Of a DNA stretch of 64,000 bases, positions 57,036 through 64,000 are shown piece after piece. The DNA comes from Streptomyces violaceoruber. GTDB lineage: Bacteria; Actinomycetota; Actinomycetes; Streptomycetales; Streptomycetaceae. The position numbers and the translations under genes are program-made. The stretch is from NCBI GenBank assembly GCA_000720805.1, contig JODI01000015.1:62001-126000 (forward strand), in the 5' to 3' direction. The notes under the pieces were generated by a model that saw only the letters and a program-made list of their open reading frames with translations, did no database searches and was not told the origin of the DNA. The first letter of the stretch is position 1. Every line of letters begins with the position of its first letter.

Positions 57036-58352
57036 ATGGGGACCACGGTCGGATCACATGGACGCGTACGCCGTCTCGTCACCGGCGCCGTCGCCCTGCT
57101 CGCCGTGGCGAGTCTGGCCACGGCCTGCGGGTCGGGAGGCGGCGGCTCGGGCGGTGGGGGAGGAAGCGGGACGGCGGACGCCGACGGCGTCGACGACGGT
57201 GCGACGCTGACGATGTGGACGCGTGCGGCGACCCGGCCGCAGAGCGAGGCGCTGGTCAAGGCGTACAACGCGAGCCACAAGAACAAGGTCGAGCTGACCG
57301 TCGTCCCCACCGACGACTACCAGGCCAAGGTCGGAGCGGCCGCCGGGTCCAAGGACCTGCCCGACCTGTTCGCCTCCGACGTGGTGTTCGTCCCGAACTA
57401 CACCTCCAACGGACTGTTCGCCGACCTCACCGAACGCATCGACGCCCTGCCCTTCGCCAAGAACCTCGCCCAGTCGCACATCAAGGCCGGCACGTACGAG
57501 GACAAGAAGTACGTCGTACCGCACACCCTCGACCTGTCGGTGCTCTTCTACAACAAGGACCTCTACCGTAAGGCCGAACTCGACCCCGAGAAGCCTCCCG
57601 CCAGTCTGAGCGAGTGGGACCGGCAGGCACGGGCCGTGGACGCGCTCGGCGGGGGCGTCGACGGCACCTTCTTCGGCGGCAACTGCGGCGGCTGCGGCGT
57701 CTTCACCTGGTGGCCGTCGATCTGGGCCGCGGGCGACGATGTGCTGAACACGGACGGAACCGAGGCAGAGCTCTCCTCCAGCACCGCGAAGAAGGTCTAC
57801 GACACCTACCGCGGGTGGGTGCAGGACGACATCGTGGCCCCCGGCGCACGCGAGGAGACAGGCACGACCTGGACCGGGGTCTTCCCGAAGGGGAAGGTCG
57901 GCGTCATGCCGATGCCGTCGACGACCCTGGGTCTGATGCCCAAGAACCTCGACCTCGGCGTCGCCCCCATCCCCGGACCTGACGGTGGCAGGTCCACCTT
58001 CGTCGGCGGTGACGCCATCGGCATCTCCGCCACCAGCAAGTCGGCCGACCAGGCCTGGAACTTCCTCGCCTGGTCCCTGGGCGACAAGGCACAGGTCGAG
58101 GTGGTCGCCGCGCACAAGGACGTGGTGGCGCGCACCGACCTCGCGTCCAACAAGTACTCCAAGGCGGACCCGCGGCTGGTGACGATCAACGAACTCGTGG
58201 CCGACGGCCGTACCCCGTACGCGCTGAAGTTCGGCCAGACCTTCAACGACCCCAACGGGCCCTGGCTGAAGCTGATGCGCGACGCCGTCTTCGGCGACGG
58301 GTCGTCCGTCGCCAAGGACAACGAAGCGGTCAGCGCCTCACTCTCCGACTGA
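57036..58352 (+). CDS. Sugar ABC transporter substrate-binding lipoprotein
   Basis: 438 aa. The signal ends in a lipobox LATAC with C31 as the lipidated residue, followed by a Gly/Ser-rich linker. The mature part is a family-1 extracellular solute-binding fold: LTMWTRAATRPQSEALVKAY, DLFASDVVFVPNYTSNGLFADL, VPHTLDLSVLFYNKDLYRKA and WNFLAWSLGDKAQ. It delivers oligosaccharide to the permeases encoded downstream. ATG 57036 has an AGGAGGGGGAG ribosome site. An unusual GGNCGGCG cysteine pair near 208-214 might form a disulfide in the binding site. Confidence 0.95.
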   Translation: MGTTVGSHGRVRRLVTGAVALLAVASLATACGSGGGGSGGGGGSGTADADGVDDGATLTMWTRAATRPQSEALVKAYNASHKNKVELTVVPTDDYQAKVGAAAGSKDLPDLFASDVVFVPNYTSNGLFADLTERIDALPFAKNLAQSHIKAGTYEDKKYVVPHTLDLSVLFYNKDLYRKAELDPEKPPASLSEWDRQARAVDALGGGVDGTFFGGNCGGCGVFTWWPSIWAAGDDVLNTDGTEAELSSSTAKKVYDTYRGWVQDDIVAPGAREETGTTWTGVFPKGKVGVMPMPSTTLGLMPKNLDLGVAPIPGPDGGRSTFVGGDAIGISATSKSADQAWNFLAWSLGDKAQVEVVAAHKDVVARTDLASNKYSKADPRLVTINELVADGRTPYALKFGQTFNDPNGPWLKLMRDAVFGDGSSVAKDNEAVSASLSD

Positions 58353-58356
58353 CCCC

Positions 58357-58436
58357 ATCGGCTCCGGCTGGAACGCCACCCGGGCTCCGACTGAACTCGC
58401 CCCCGGCTCCGACTGGACCCCACCCGGCTCCGGCAG
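58357..58436 (+). repeat. Imperfect 22-bp repeats after the binding-protein gene
   Basis: GGCTCCG(A/G)CTG recurs at 58360, 58383, 58405 and 58426. The end of the preceding gene (CTCTCCGACTGA) resembles the unit, so the repeats may have spread from the gene end. Confidence 0.75.
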
Positions 58437-58468
58437 CCCCTTCCCACGTCCCACGGCAGAGGAGAGCC

Positions 58469-59431
58469 ATGCAGGTGAAGGCAGCCGACCCAGCGGCAGC
58501 CGAACCCAGGACCCGGCCGGAACGCCGGGCCCGTCCGTCCCGCGCCACTCCGCCCCGATGGCGGTCCCGGAAGGCGAAAGGCCTTGCCTACGCGGCCCCC
58601 ACGGCCGTGTTCGTCGCGGTCTTCTTCCTGCTGCCGCTGCTGCTCGTCGGGCAGATGTCGCTCAGCGACTGGCCGCTCCTCGCGGGCGACCGGGGCCTCA
58701 ACGCCCCCGAGAACTACGCCGACGCGACCGACGGCACCCTCTTCTGGCCCGCGGTCCGCTTCACCCTCTTCTACACCGTGATCGTCACGGTCGTACTCCT
58801 CGGCCTCGCGCTCGGCCTCGCCCTGCTGGTGCAGGAGTCCCGGCCCGGGACGGGCTTCTTCCGTACGGTCTACTTCCTGCCCGGCGCCCTGGGACTGGCC
58901 TCCGCGTCCCTGCTGTTCTGGGGCCTGTACAGCCCCAGCACCGGCCCGCTCAGCCGCATCCTCGAAGAACTCGGCCTCGTCGACGACCCGGTGTCCTTCC
59001 TCGGCACACCGACCTCCGCCCTGCTGTCGACGGTCTTCCTCATCGTCTGGAAGTTCGCCGGCTTCTACATGCTGATCCTCCTCGTGGGCCTCCAGCGCAT
59101 CCCCCAGGACGTTTTCGAGGCCGCCCGCATGGACGGCGCGAGCCGCGGCCAGATCTTCCGCTCCATCACGCTGCCGCTCTTGCGGCCGTCGCTCGCCCTG
59201 ACGCTGCTGCTGTGCGTGACCGGGTCGCTGCTCGCCTTCGACCAGTTCTTCATCCTCACCAAGGGCGGACCGGACAACAGCACCGTCACCGTCGTGCAGT
59301 TGATCTACCGCGAGGCCTTCCAGCGGATGGACCTCGGCACCGCGGCCGCCCTGTCGGTCATCGTGCTGGCCGTGCTGCTCCTGTTCAACGCCCTTCAGTT
59401 CCGCGGTCTGCGCCGCGCCGACGAGTCATGA
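58469..59431 (+). CDS. Sugar ABC transporter permease (MalF-like)
   Basis: 320 aa with about six membrane segments, the first at AVFVAVFFLLPLLLVGQMSL. The conserved EAA loop reads DVFEAARMDGASRGQIFRSI followed by TLPLLRP, which contacts the ATPase. The N-terminal 35 residues are charged and cytoplasmic. ATG 58469 has an AGAGGAGAG ribosome site. It follows the binding-protein gene after a short repeat region and is 28 bases before the partner permease. No ATPase gene is present; such importers in actinomycetes often use the shared MsiK ATPase. Confidence 0.95.
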   Translation: MQVKAADPAAAEPRTRPERRARPSRATPPRWRSRKAKGLAYAAPTAVFVAVFFLLPLLLVGQMSLSDWPLLAGDRGLNAPENYADATDGTLFWPAVRFTLFYTVIVTVVLLGLALGLALLVQESRPGTGFFRTVYFLPGALGLASASLLFWGLYSPSTGPLSRILEELGLVDDPVSFLGTPTSALLSTVFLIVWKFAGFYMLILLVGLQRIPQDVFEAARMDGASRGQIFRSITLPLLRPSLALTLLLCVTGSLLAFDQFFILTKGGPDNSTVTVVQLIYREAFQRMDLGTAAALSVIVLAVLLLFNALQFRGLRRADES

Positions 59432-59459
59432 GGCGTACCTCGAGAGAAGGGACACCACG

Positions 59460-60281
59460 GTGCTGACCCGCACCCTCGGCCGGACGCCCTACTTCGTCGT
59501 CGCCGGCGGCCTGGCCGTCATCTTCCTCTTTCCGCTGCTGTGGAACGCCTGGGCCTCCGTCAGCGGACAGCCGGGCACCGCACAGGAATCCGGCTACGGG
59601 TTCGGCAACTACCGCACACTGCTCGACTACGACGCGGGCCTGTGGCGGTACCTCCTCAACAGCACCGCCGTCTCCGCGCTGACCGTCGTCCTGACCCTCG
59701 GAGTGTCACTGCTGGGCGGCTACGCCTTCGCCCGCTTCGACTTCCCCGGCAAGAACCTGCTGTTCCTGCTCACCCTGGCCATCCTCATGGTCCCGTACGC
59801 CACCCTCCTCATCCCTCTCTACGTACTGCTCGGCAGACTCCACCTGCAGAACTCGCTGATCGGGCTGAGCCTGGTCCTGGCCATGTTCCAACTGCCGTTC
59901 GCCACCTTCATGATGCGGATCTCCTTCGAGGCGGTCCCGCGCGAACTGGAGGAGTCGGCGCTGGTCGACGGCTGCGGCACGGCGGGCGCACTGCGGCGGG
60001 TCCTCCTCCCGGCGGTACGACCGGGACTGATCACCGTCGGTCTCTTCGCGTTCCTCGCGGCCTGGAACGACTTCATCGCACCGCTGATCCTCATCTCCGA
60101 CAACGAGAAGGCGCCGCTGCCACTGGCCGTCGCGAATCTGCGGCAGCAGAGCATGGGCGCCGTCGACTACGGCGCCACCGAGGCGGGCGTGGTGGTCCTC
60201 GCCGTGCCCTGTCTCGTCCTGTTCCTGCTGCTGCAACGGCACTACGTACGGGGCTTCATGTCCGGTGCGCTCAAGGGCTGA
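59460..60281 (+). CDS. Sugar ABC transporter permease (MalG-like)
   Basis: 273 aa, six membrane segments. ELEESALVDGCGTAGALRRV followed by LLPAVRPGL is the EAA loop. AFLAAWNDFIAPLILISDNEK and the C-terminal RHYVRGFMSGALKG are typical MalG-type blocks. GTG 59460 follows GAAGGG. With the 58469 protein it forms the membrane channel of the importer. The 115-base gap to the GH127 gene contains short CCGGACGA repeats. Confidence 0.95.
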   Translation: MLTRTLGRTPYFVVAGGLAVIFLFPLLWNAWASVSGQPGTAQESGYGFGNYRTLLDYDAGLWRYLLNSTAVSALTVVLTLGVSLLGGYAFARFDFPGKNLLFLLTLAILMVPYATLLIPLYVLLGRLHLQNSLIGLSLVLAMFQLPFATFMMRISFEAVPRELEESALVDGCGTAGALRRVLLPAVRPGLITVGLFAFLAAWNDFIAPLILISDNEKAPLPLAVANLRQQSMGAVDYGATEAGVVVLAVPCLVLFLLLQRHYVRGFMSGALKG

Positions 60282-60396
60282 TGGCCGATGGGTGACGGCC
60301 GACGCGCGCACGACTTCACCGGACGACTTGACCGGACGATCTGGCCGGACAACCGAAGGGACGAACCGAGGGCATGAAGTGGTGAAGGAGAACACA

Positions 60397-62460
60397 GTGG
60401 GGTCACTCGTCCTGCCGGTGGCACCGACCCGCGGCAGGCTGCGACCGCTCGGCCTCGACGAGGTCAGGATCACCGGGGGGTTCTGGGGCCGCCGCCGGCA
60501 CACCAACGAGAACGCCACCCTCGGCCACTGCCGCGACTGGATGGAACGTCTCGGCTGGACCGGCAATTTCCTGGCCGCCGCGCAGGGCCGCGCCCCCCGG
60601 GAGCGGCGCGGCCGGGAGTTCGCCGACTCCGAGGTCTACAAACTCCTCGAAGCCATGGCCTGGCAGGCCGGCCCCACGGGCACGCTCGCCCCGGACATCG
60701 CCGCCCTCACCGAGGCGGTCGCGCCGGCCCAGCAACCGGATGGCTACCTCAACACCGCCTTCGGCCACCCCGGACAGCCGCCCCGCTACAGCGACCTCGA
60801 ATGGGGCCATGAGCTCTACTGCCACGGCCACTTGATCCAGGCGGGCGTGGCCCAGGCCCGGGCCCGGGGCGAGGGCGAGCTGACGAAGATCGCCCGGCGG
60901 GCGGCCGACCACGTCTGCGCCACCTTCGGGACGGGCGGCATCGAGGGCGTCTGCGGCCACCCCGAGATCGAGACGGCCCTGGTCGAGCTGGCCAGGTTGA
61001 CGGGGGAACAGCGCTACCTCGACCAGGCCGCCCTCTTCATCGACCGCCGCGGCCACGGCACGCTCGCCGAGGGCGAGTTCGGCCGCGTCTACTACCAGGA
61101 CGACCTGCCCGTACGACGGGCCACCGTGCTGCGGGGCCACGCCGTCCGCGCCCTGTACCTCGCGGCCGGCGCCGTCGACGTGGCCGTGGAGACCGGGGAC
61201 GACGACCTGCTCGACGCGGTCGTACGGCAGTGGGAGGCCACGGTCGCCCGACGGACCTATCTGACCGGCGGCATGGGCTCCCACCACCGGGACGAGTCCT
61301 TCGGCGACGACTTCGTCCTCCCGCCGGACCGCGCCTATTCGGAGACCTGCGCCGGCGTCGCCTCCGTCATGCTCAGCTGGCGGCTCCTGCTGGCCACCGG
61401 CGAGCCGCGCTACGCCGACCTCGCCGAGCGGACCCTGTTCAACGTGGTCGCGACGTCCCCGACCGAGGACGGCCGGGCCTTCTTCTACGCCAACACCCTG
61501 CACCGACGCCACCGGGGCGCCGTGCCCGCCGTGGACGCCGTGAGCCCGCGCGCCGAGTCCAGCCTGCGCTCGCCCTGGTTCGCGGTGTCCTGCTGCCCGA
61601 CCAACGTGGCGCGGACGCTGGCCCAACTGCCCGCGTACCTCGCGACGGCCGACGACCACGGCGTGCAGCTGCACCAGTACGCCGACGCGGAGATCGCCAC
61701 CTCGCTCCAAGGCGGCCACGGCGTCGCGCTGCGGGTCCGCACGGACTATCCGACCGGCGGAAACGTGACCGTGCGCATCGACCGGTCGTCGCCGGACCGC
61801 CCGTGGACCGTGTCGCTGCGCGTTCCCGCGTGGACGGCGGGCGCCACGGCATGGCTGGTCGACCCGGACGGGACCCGCCGTACCGTGCCCCCGGGCGTGA
61901 CCGAGGTGACGCGCGGTTTCCGGCCCGGTGACGAGATCCGGCTCGAACTGCCCGTACGGCCGCGCTGGATCCGGGCCGACCCCCGCGTCGACGCCGTCCG
62001 AGGCACGGTGGCCGTCCAACGCGGGCCGCTGGTGTACTGCGCCGAGTCCGTGGACCTGCCGGACGGACACGACGTCGACGTGATCCGGGTGGACCCGACC
62101 GCACCGCCGCAGGACGGGACGGGCGGCACGGTGGTCACCGCCGCGCAGATCACCGCGTACGACGTACAGAGCGACGGGACCTGGCCGTACCGGCCGCTCG
62201 ACACGACCGCCGCCGAGCCGTCCGCCGACCGCACGGAGATCACCCTGGTCCCTTACCACTCCTGGGCGAACCGCGGGCCTTCGACGATGCGGGTGTGGCT
62301 GCCGGTCGTGGAACCGCCCCGTGTCACCCTGCCGGACAGCACCCTCACAGGAAAGCAGCCGTGCGCGGACCGCGAAGACGGCACCCTGACGAGAGGAAGC
62401 GCGCGCTCTTCGGACCACCGCCCGGACTCGCCGACGGCGACCGACCACCGGAAGGCGTGA
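60397..62460 (+). CDS. GH127-family beta-L-arabinofuranosidase
   Basis: 687 aa. ITGGFWGRRRHTNENATL opens the (alpha/alpha)6 domain; EFADSEVYKLLEAMAW and WGHELYCHGHLIQAGVA follow. The zinc/cysteine site is visible: E and C in AYSETCAGVAS and the Cys pair in FAVSCCPTNVARTL, matching the E338/C340/C417/C418 set of the Bifidobacterium HypBA1 enzyme. The C-terminal part is beta-rich. It hydrolyses beta-L-arabinofuranosyl links of arabino-oligosaccharides, in the cytoplasm since no signal is present. GTG 60397 is chosen because AAGGAG lies 6 bases upstream. A hydrophilic tail of about 40 residues after the last fold is a possible read-through remnant. Confidence 0.9.
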   Translation: MGSLVLPVAPTRGRLRPLGLDEVRITGGFWGRRRHTNENATLGHCRDWMERLGWTGNFLAAAQGRAPRERRGREFADSEVYKLLEAMAWQAGPTGTLAPDIAALTEAVAPAQQPDGYLNTAFGHPGQPPRYSDLEWGHELYCHGHLIQAGVAQARARGEGELTKIARRAADHVCATFGTGGIEGVCGHPEIETALVELARLTGEQRYLDQAALFIDRRGHGTLAEGEFGRVYYQDDLPVRRATVLRGHAVRALYLAAGAVDVAVETGDDDLLDAVVRQWEATVARRTYLTGGMGSHHRDESFGDDFVLPPDRAYSETCAGVASVMLSWRLLLATGEPRYADLAERTLFNVVATSPTEDGRAFFYANTLHRRHRGAVPAVDAVSPRAESSLRSPWFAVSCCPTNVARTLAQLPAYLATADDHGVQLHQYADAEIATSLQGGHGVALRVRTDYPTGGNVTVRIDRSSPDRPWTVSLRVPAWTAGATAWLVDPDGTRRTVPPGVTEVTRGFRPGDEIRLELPVRPRWIRADPRVDAVRGTVAVQRGPLVYCAESVDLPDGHDVDVIRVDPTAPPQDGTGGTVVTAAQITAYDVQSDGTWPYRPLDTTAAEPSADRTEITLVPYHSWANRGPSTMRVWLPVVEPPRVTLPDSTLTGKQPCADREDGTLTRGSARSSDHRPDSPTATDHRKA

Positions 62461-62491
62461 CGCGGCCGTCCGGCCGGGACCTGCTCCTGGG

Positions 62492-62734
62492 CTACCAGGG
62501 GGCCAGTGAGCCGTCCGCGTTGCGCAGGACCGGGGTGCGCCAGCGATGGCCGCGTTCGGCGGCGGCCCGGACCGCGTCCTCGTCGATGGTGATGCCCGGA
62601 CCGGGCGCGGTCGGGCGGTGGATGTAGCCGTCGCGGAACGTGAAGGGGGTGGTGTCGGCGAGGTGGCCCAGCAAGAGTCCGGGCAGCAACGCCGTCAGCA
62701 GCCTCGCCGTCTGCATCCACTTCTGCGACTGCAC
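62492..62734 (-). pseudogene. C-terminal fragment of an enolase-superfamily sugar dehydratase
   Basis: Reading leftward, FTFRDGYIHRPTAPGPGITI and DEDAVRAA...HRWRTPVLRNADGSLAPW match the last 45 residues of mandelate racemase/muconate-lactonising-type sugar-acid dehydratases. Upstream of about 62660 the frame no longer matches, and all catalytic parts are gone. It is a truncated relic. Confidence 0.65.
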
Positions 62735-62915
62735 GGACGAGGTGGGACGCGGGCTCGGCCGTACCGAACGCGTCGCCCACTACCCGCAGTTGGCGCGCAC
62801 CCTGCGCAAGGCGTTCATCGCCAACCACTGGACGCGGCACAGGGCCACTTCACCCAGGGCGGCATCTCCAGCGAGAACGCGATGGCCATCGCCCGACCTG
62901 GTGCCGAACTTGTAG
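62675..62915 (+). pseudogene. Frameshifted fragment resembling an (alpha/alpha)6 glycosidase
   Basis: LGRTERVAHYPQLARTLRKA is followed by FIANHW. A one-base frame change then gives DAAQGHFTQGGISSENAMAI. The order resembles the barrel region of GH78-type alpha-L-rhamnosidases, but family assignment is uncertain. There is no start or complete domain. Confidence 0.4.
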
Positions 62916-63253
62916 GCCCCGCCGTAGATCCACACCATCACCGGGCGCTTCGCGGCCGGGTCCGGATCCGGTGTCCAGACATTGACGGTGAGCCAGTCCT
63001 CTCCTCCGGGTGTGGGAGTGGGTATGGCAGGGCTCAACGGCTCCTGCGGCGGCGGGGGACCGAACGCGAACGCCTCGCGCGTGCCCTCCCATCGACGCAC
63101 CGGCTGCGGCGCGGCGAACCGCAACCTCCCCACCGGGGGTTCGGCGAACGGGATGCCCCGGAAGACCGCGAGACCGTCCTCGTGGCGGCCGCGCACGACG
63201 CCCCCCACGGTGGCGACGTCGAGAATCGGTTCTGTGGTCACGACACTCCTCAT
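62900..63253 (-). pseudogene. N-terminal fragment of a type-B carboxylesterase
   Basis: Starting at ATG 63253 (or GTG 63241), GVVRGRHEDGLAVFRGIPFA and EPPVGRLRFAAPQPVRRWEG lead to EDWLTVNVWTPDP and KRPVMVWIYGGAYKFG, the conserved opening of carboxylesterase/lipase proteins. Homology stops near residue 110, before the nucleophile Ser, and the frame runs into the glycosidase-like relic. It is broken. Confidence 0.8.
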
Positions 63254-63345
63254 TGAGCTCTGCCGACCGCCGCACGGTCGCTTTACGACGACCAGGCGTC
63301 GGCTGCATGGTTCTCCAGGCTCCTGGACGGCCGCGTGGGCGGAGG

Positions 63346-63378
63346 GGCCGCGCATGATCCTCAGGATCGTGCGCGGCC
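63346..63378. terminator. Hairpin between the broken esterase and the aldehyde dehydrogenase
   Basis: GGCCGCGCATGATCCT (63346-63361) pairs with AGGATCGTGCGCGGCC (63363-63378) with one wobble pair. It lies 40 bases after the stop of the leftward dehydrogenase gene and would end its transcript. Confidence 0.8.
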
Positions 63379-63417
63379 GAACCCGCGGGGGCTGCCTGTC
63401 CGCGACCGGCGGCCACC

Positions 63418-64000
63418 TCAGGCGAGCGAGGTCCACACGCTCTTGACCTCCGTGTAAGCGTCGATGGCTCCGCTGCCCATCTCCCGGCCCCAGCCGCTGG
63501 CCTTGAACCCGCCCCAGGGGGCGGAAGCGTCCACGGGGTTGGGCATGTTGATGAAGACCGTGCCCGCGCGGATGGAGCCGGCCACGCGGTGCGCCGCGCC
63601 CACGTCGCGGGTCCATACGGCCGCCGCCAGGCCGTACTCGGTGTCGTTGGCGCGGGCGACGGCCTCGTCCTCGTCGTCGTACGGCAGGATGGCCAGCACC
63701 GGGCCGAAGATCTCCTCGCGAGCGATGCGCATGTCGTCCCGTACACCCGCGAAGACGGTCGGCTGGTAGAAGAAGCCCGGCAGGTCGTCGACGGGGGCCC
63801 CGCCGGCGAGCAGCTGGGCGCCTTCCTGGACCCCGCTGCGGACCAATGCGTCGACGTGGTCGCGGTGTTCGCCGGTGACCAGGGGGCCGAGCTCGGTGTC
63901 GGGCGCGCTGCCCGCGCCGAGTCGCATCCCGCTGACGGCCTTGGCGCAGCGTTCGGCGAACTCGTCGGCGAGGGAGCGGTGGACGAGGAACCGGGTGTAG
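63418..64000 (-). CDS. Aldehyde dehydrogenase, 5' end beyond window
   Basis: 194 residues of the C-terminal part are visible, beginning YTRFLVHRSLADEFAERCAK. EEIFGPVLAILPYDDEDEAV is the conserved C-terminal NAD-domain motif, ANDTEYGLAAAVWTRD follows, and FINMPNPVDASAPWGGFKAS then GWGREMG close the oligomerisation segment. The nucleophile Cys would lie just outside the window. It oxidises an aldehyde to the acid with NAD(P). The natural substrate cannot be set from this part. Confidence 0.92.
   Translation of the reverse strand, partial: YTRFLVHRSLADEFAERCAKAVSGMRLGAGSAPDTELGPLVTGEHRDHVDALVRSGVQEGAQLLAGGAPVDDLPGFFYQPTVFAGVRDDMRIAREEIFGPVLAILPYDDEDEAVARANDTEYGLAAAVWTRDVGAAHRVAGSIRAGTVFINMPNPVDASAPWGGFKASGWGREMGSGAIDAYTEVKSVWTSLA

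Overview
The window is high-GC DNA with very strong G/C bias at third codon positions, many GTG starts, ATGA/GTGA gene overlaps, a BTAD-type (SARP/AfsR-like) regulator, DrrAB-like exporter genes and secreted multidomain glycoside hydrolases. This is typical of a Streptomyces or close actinomycete chromosome, probably an accessory region. No rRNA, tRNA or CRISPR array was seen.

Region 1 (about 1-27 kb) is an acyl-CoA-centred catabolic locus. Leftward genes at 1-4.2 kb encode a medium-chain reductase, a flavoprotein, an SDR and a zinc alcohol dehydrogenase. Rightward genes at 4.3-23.5 kb encode SDRs, three acyl-CoA dehydrogenases, an old-yellow-enzyme reductase with an Fe-S site, two enoyl-CoA hydratases, a DUF35 protein plus SCP-x-like thiolase, an APH-type kinase, a FadA5-like thiolase, a TetR regulator, two NTF2-like proteins, an EthD protein, a CoA ligase and an MBL hydrolase. 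A leftward group at 23.8-27 kb adds an SDR and a second kinase/dehydrogenase pair. The set resembles steroid, bile-acid or cyclic-terpenoid side-chain catabolism, but no ring-opening oxygenase is present and the substrate is not known. Seven copies of one operator-like sequence, four of them directly after a good -35/-10 pair, tie six promoters of this region together, including that of the TetR gene. A different 18-bp operator pair lies at 27.04-27.15 kb.

Region 2 (27.3-34.2 kb) holds a large BTAD/ATPase regulator convergent with a DrrAB-like ABC exporter, an aldo/keto reductase and a small P-loop kinase, with strong hairpins between genes.

Region 3 (34.2-45.3 kb) is carbohydrate related. 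A LacI regulator with an 18-bp operator is divergent from a small secreted protein, a DUF2264 protein and a secreted beta-helix protein. After a strong terminator and an unknown small gene come an IclR regulator, a GntP permease and glucarate dehydratase.

Region 4 (45.4-50.4 kb) holds an NAD kinase, then pcaF, pcaI and pcaJ (the last steps of the beta-ketoadipate pathway) divergent from a LysR regulator. Ring-cleavage genes are absent.

Region 5 (50.4-62.5 kb) looks like an L-arabinose-glycan utilisation locus: a secreted GH43 protein with a ricin-type lectin domain, a large secreted (alpha/alpha)6-type glycosidase, a LacI regulator, a sugar ABC importer and a GH127 beta-L-arabinofuranosidase. 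Three GAAAA-CC-TTTTC-type operators, two placed at the start site of good promoters, suggest one LacI regulon. The end of the window (62.5-63.25 kb) is a patch of broken genes, followed by a partial aldehyde dehydrogenase.

Short in-frame or gene-end tandem repeats recur across the window, and several intergenic gaps hold long inverted repeats. All assignments come from reading motifs by eye; no database search was run.
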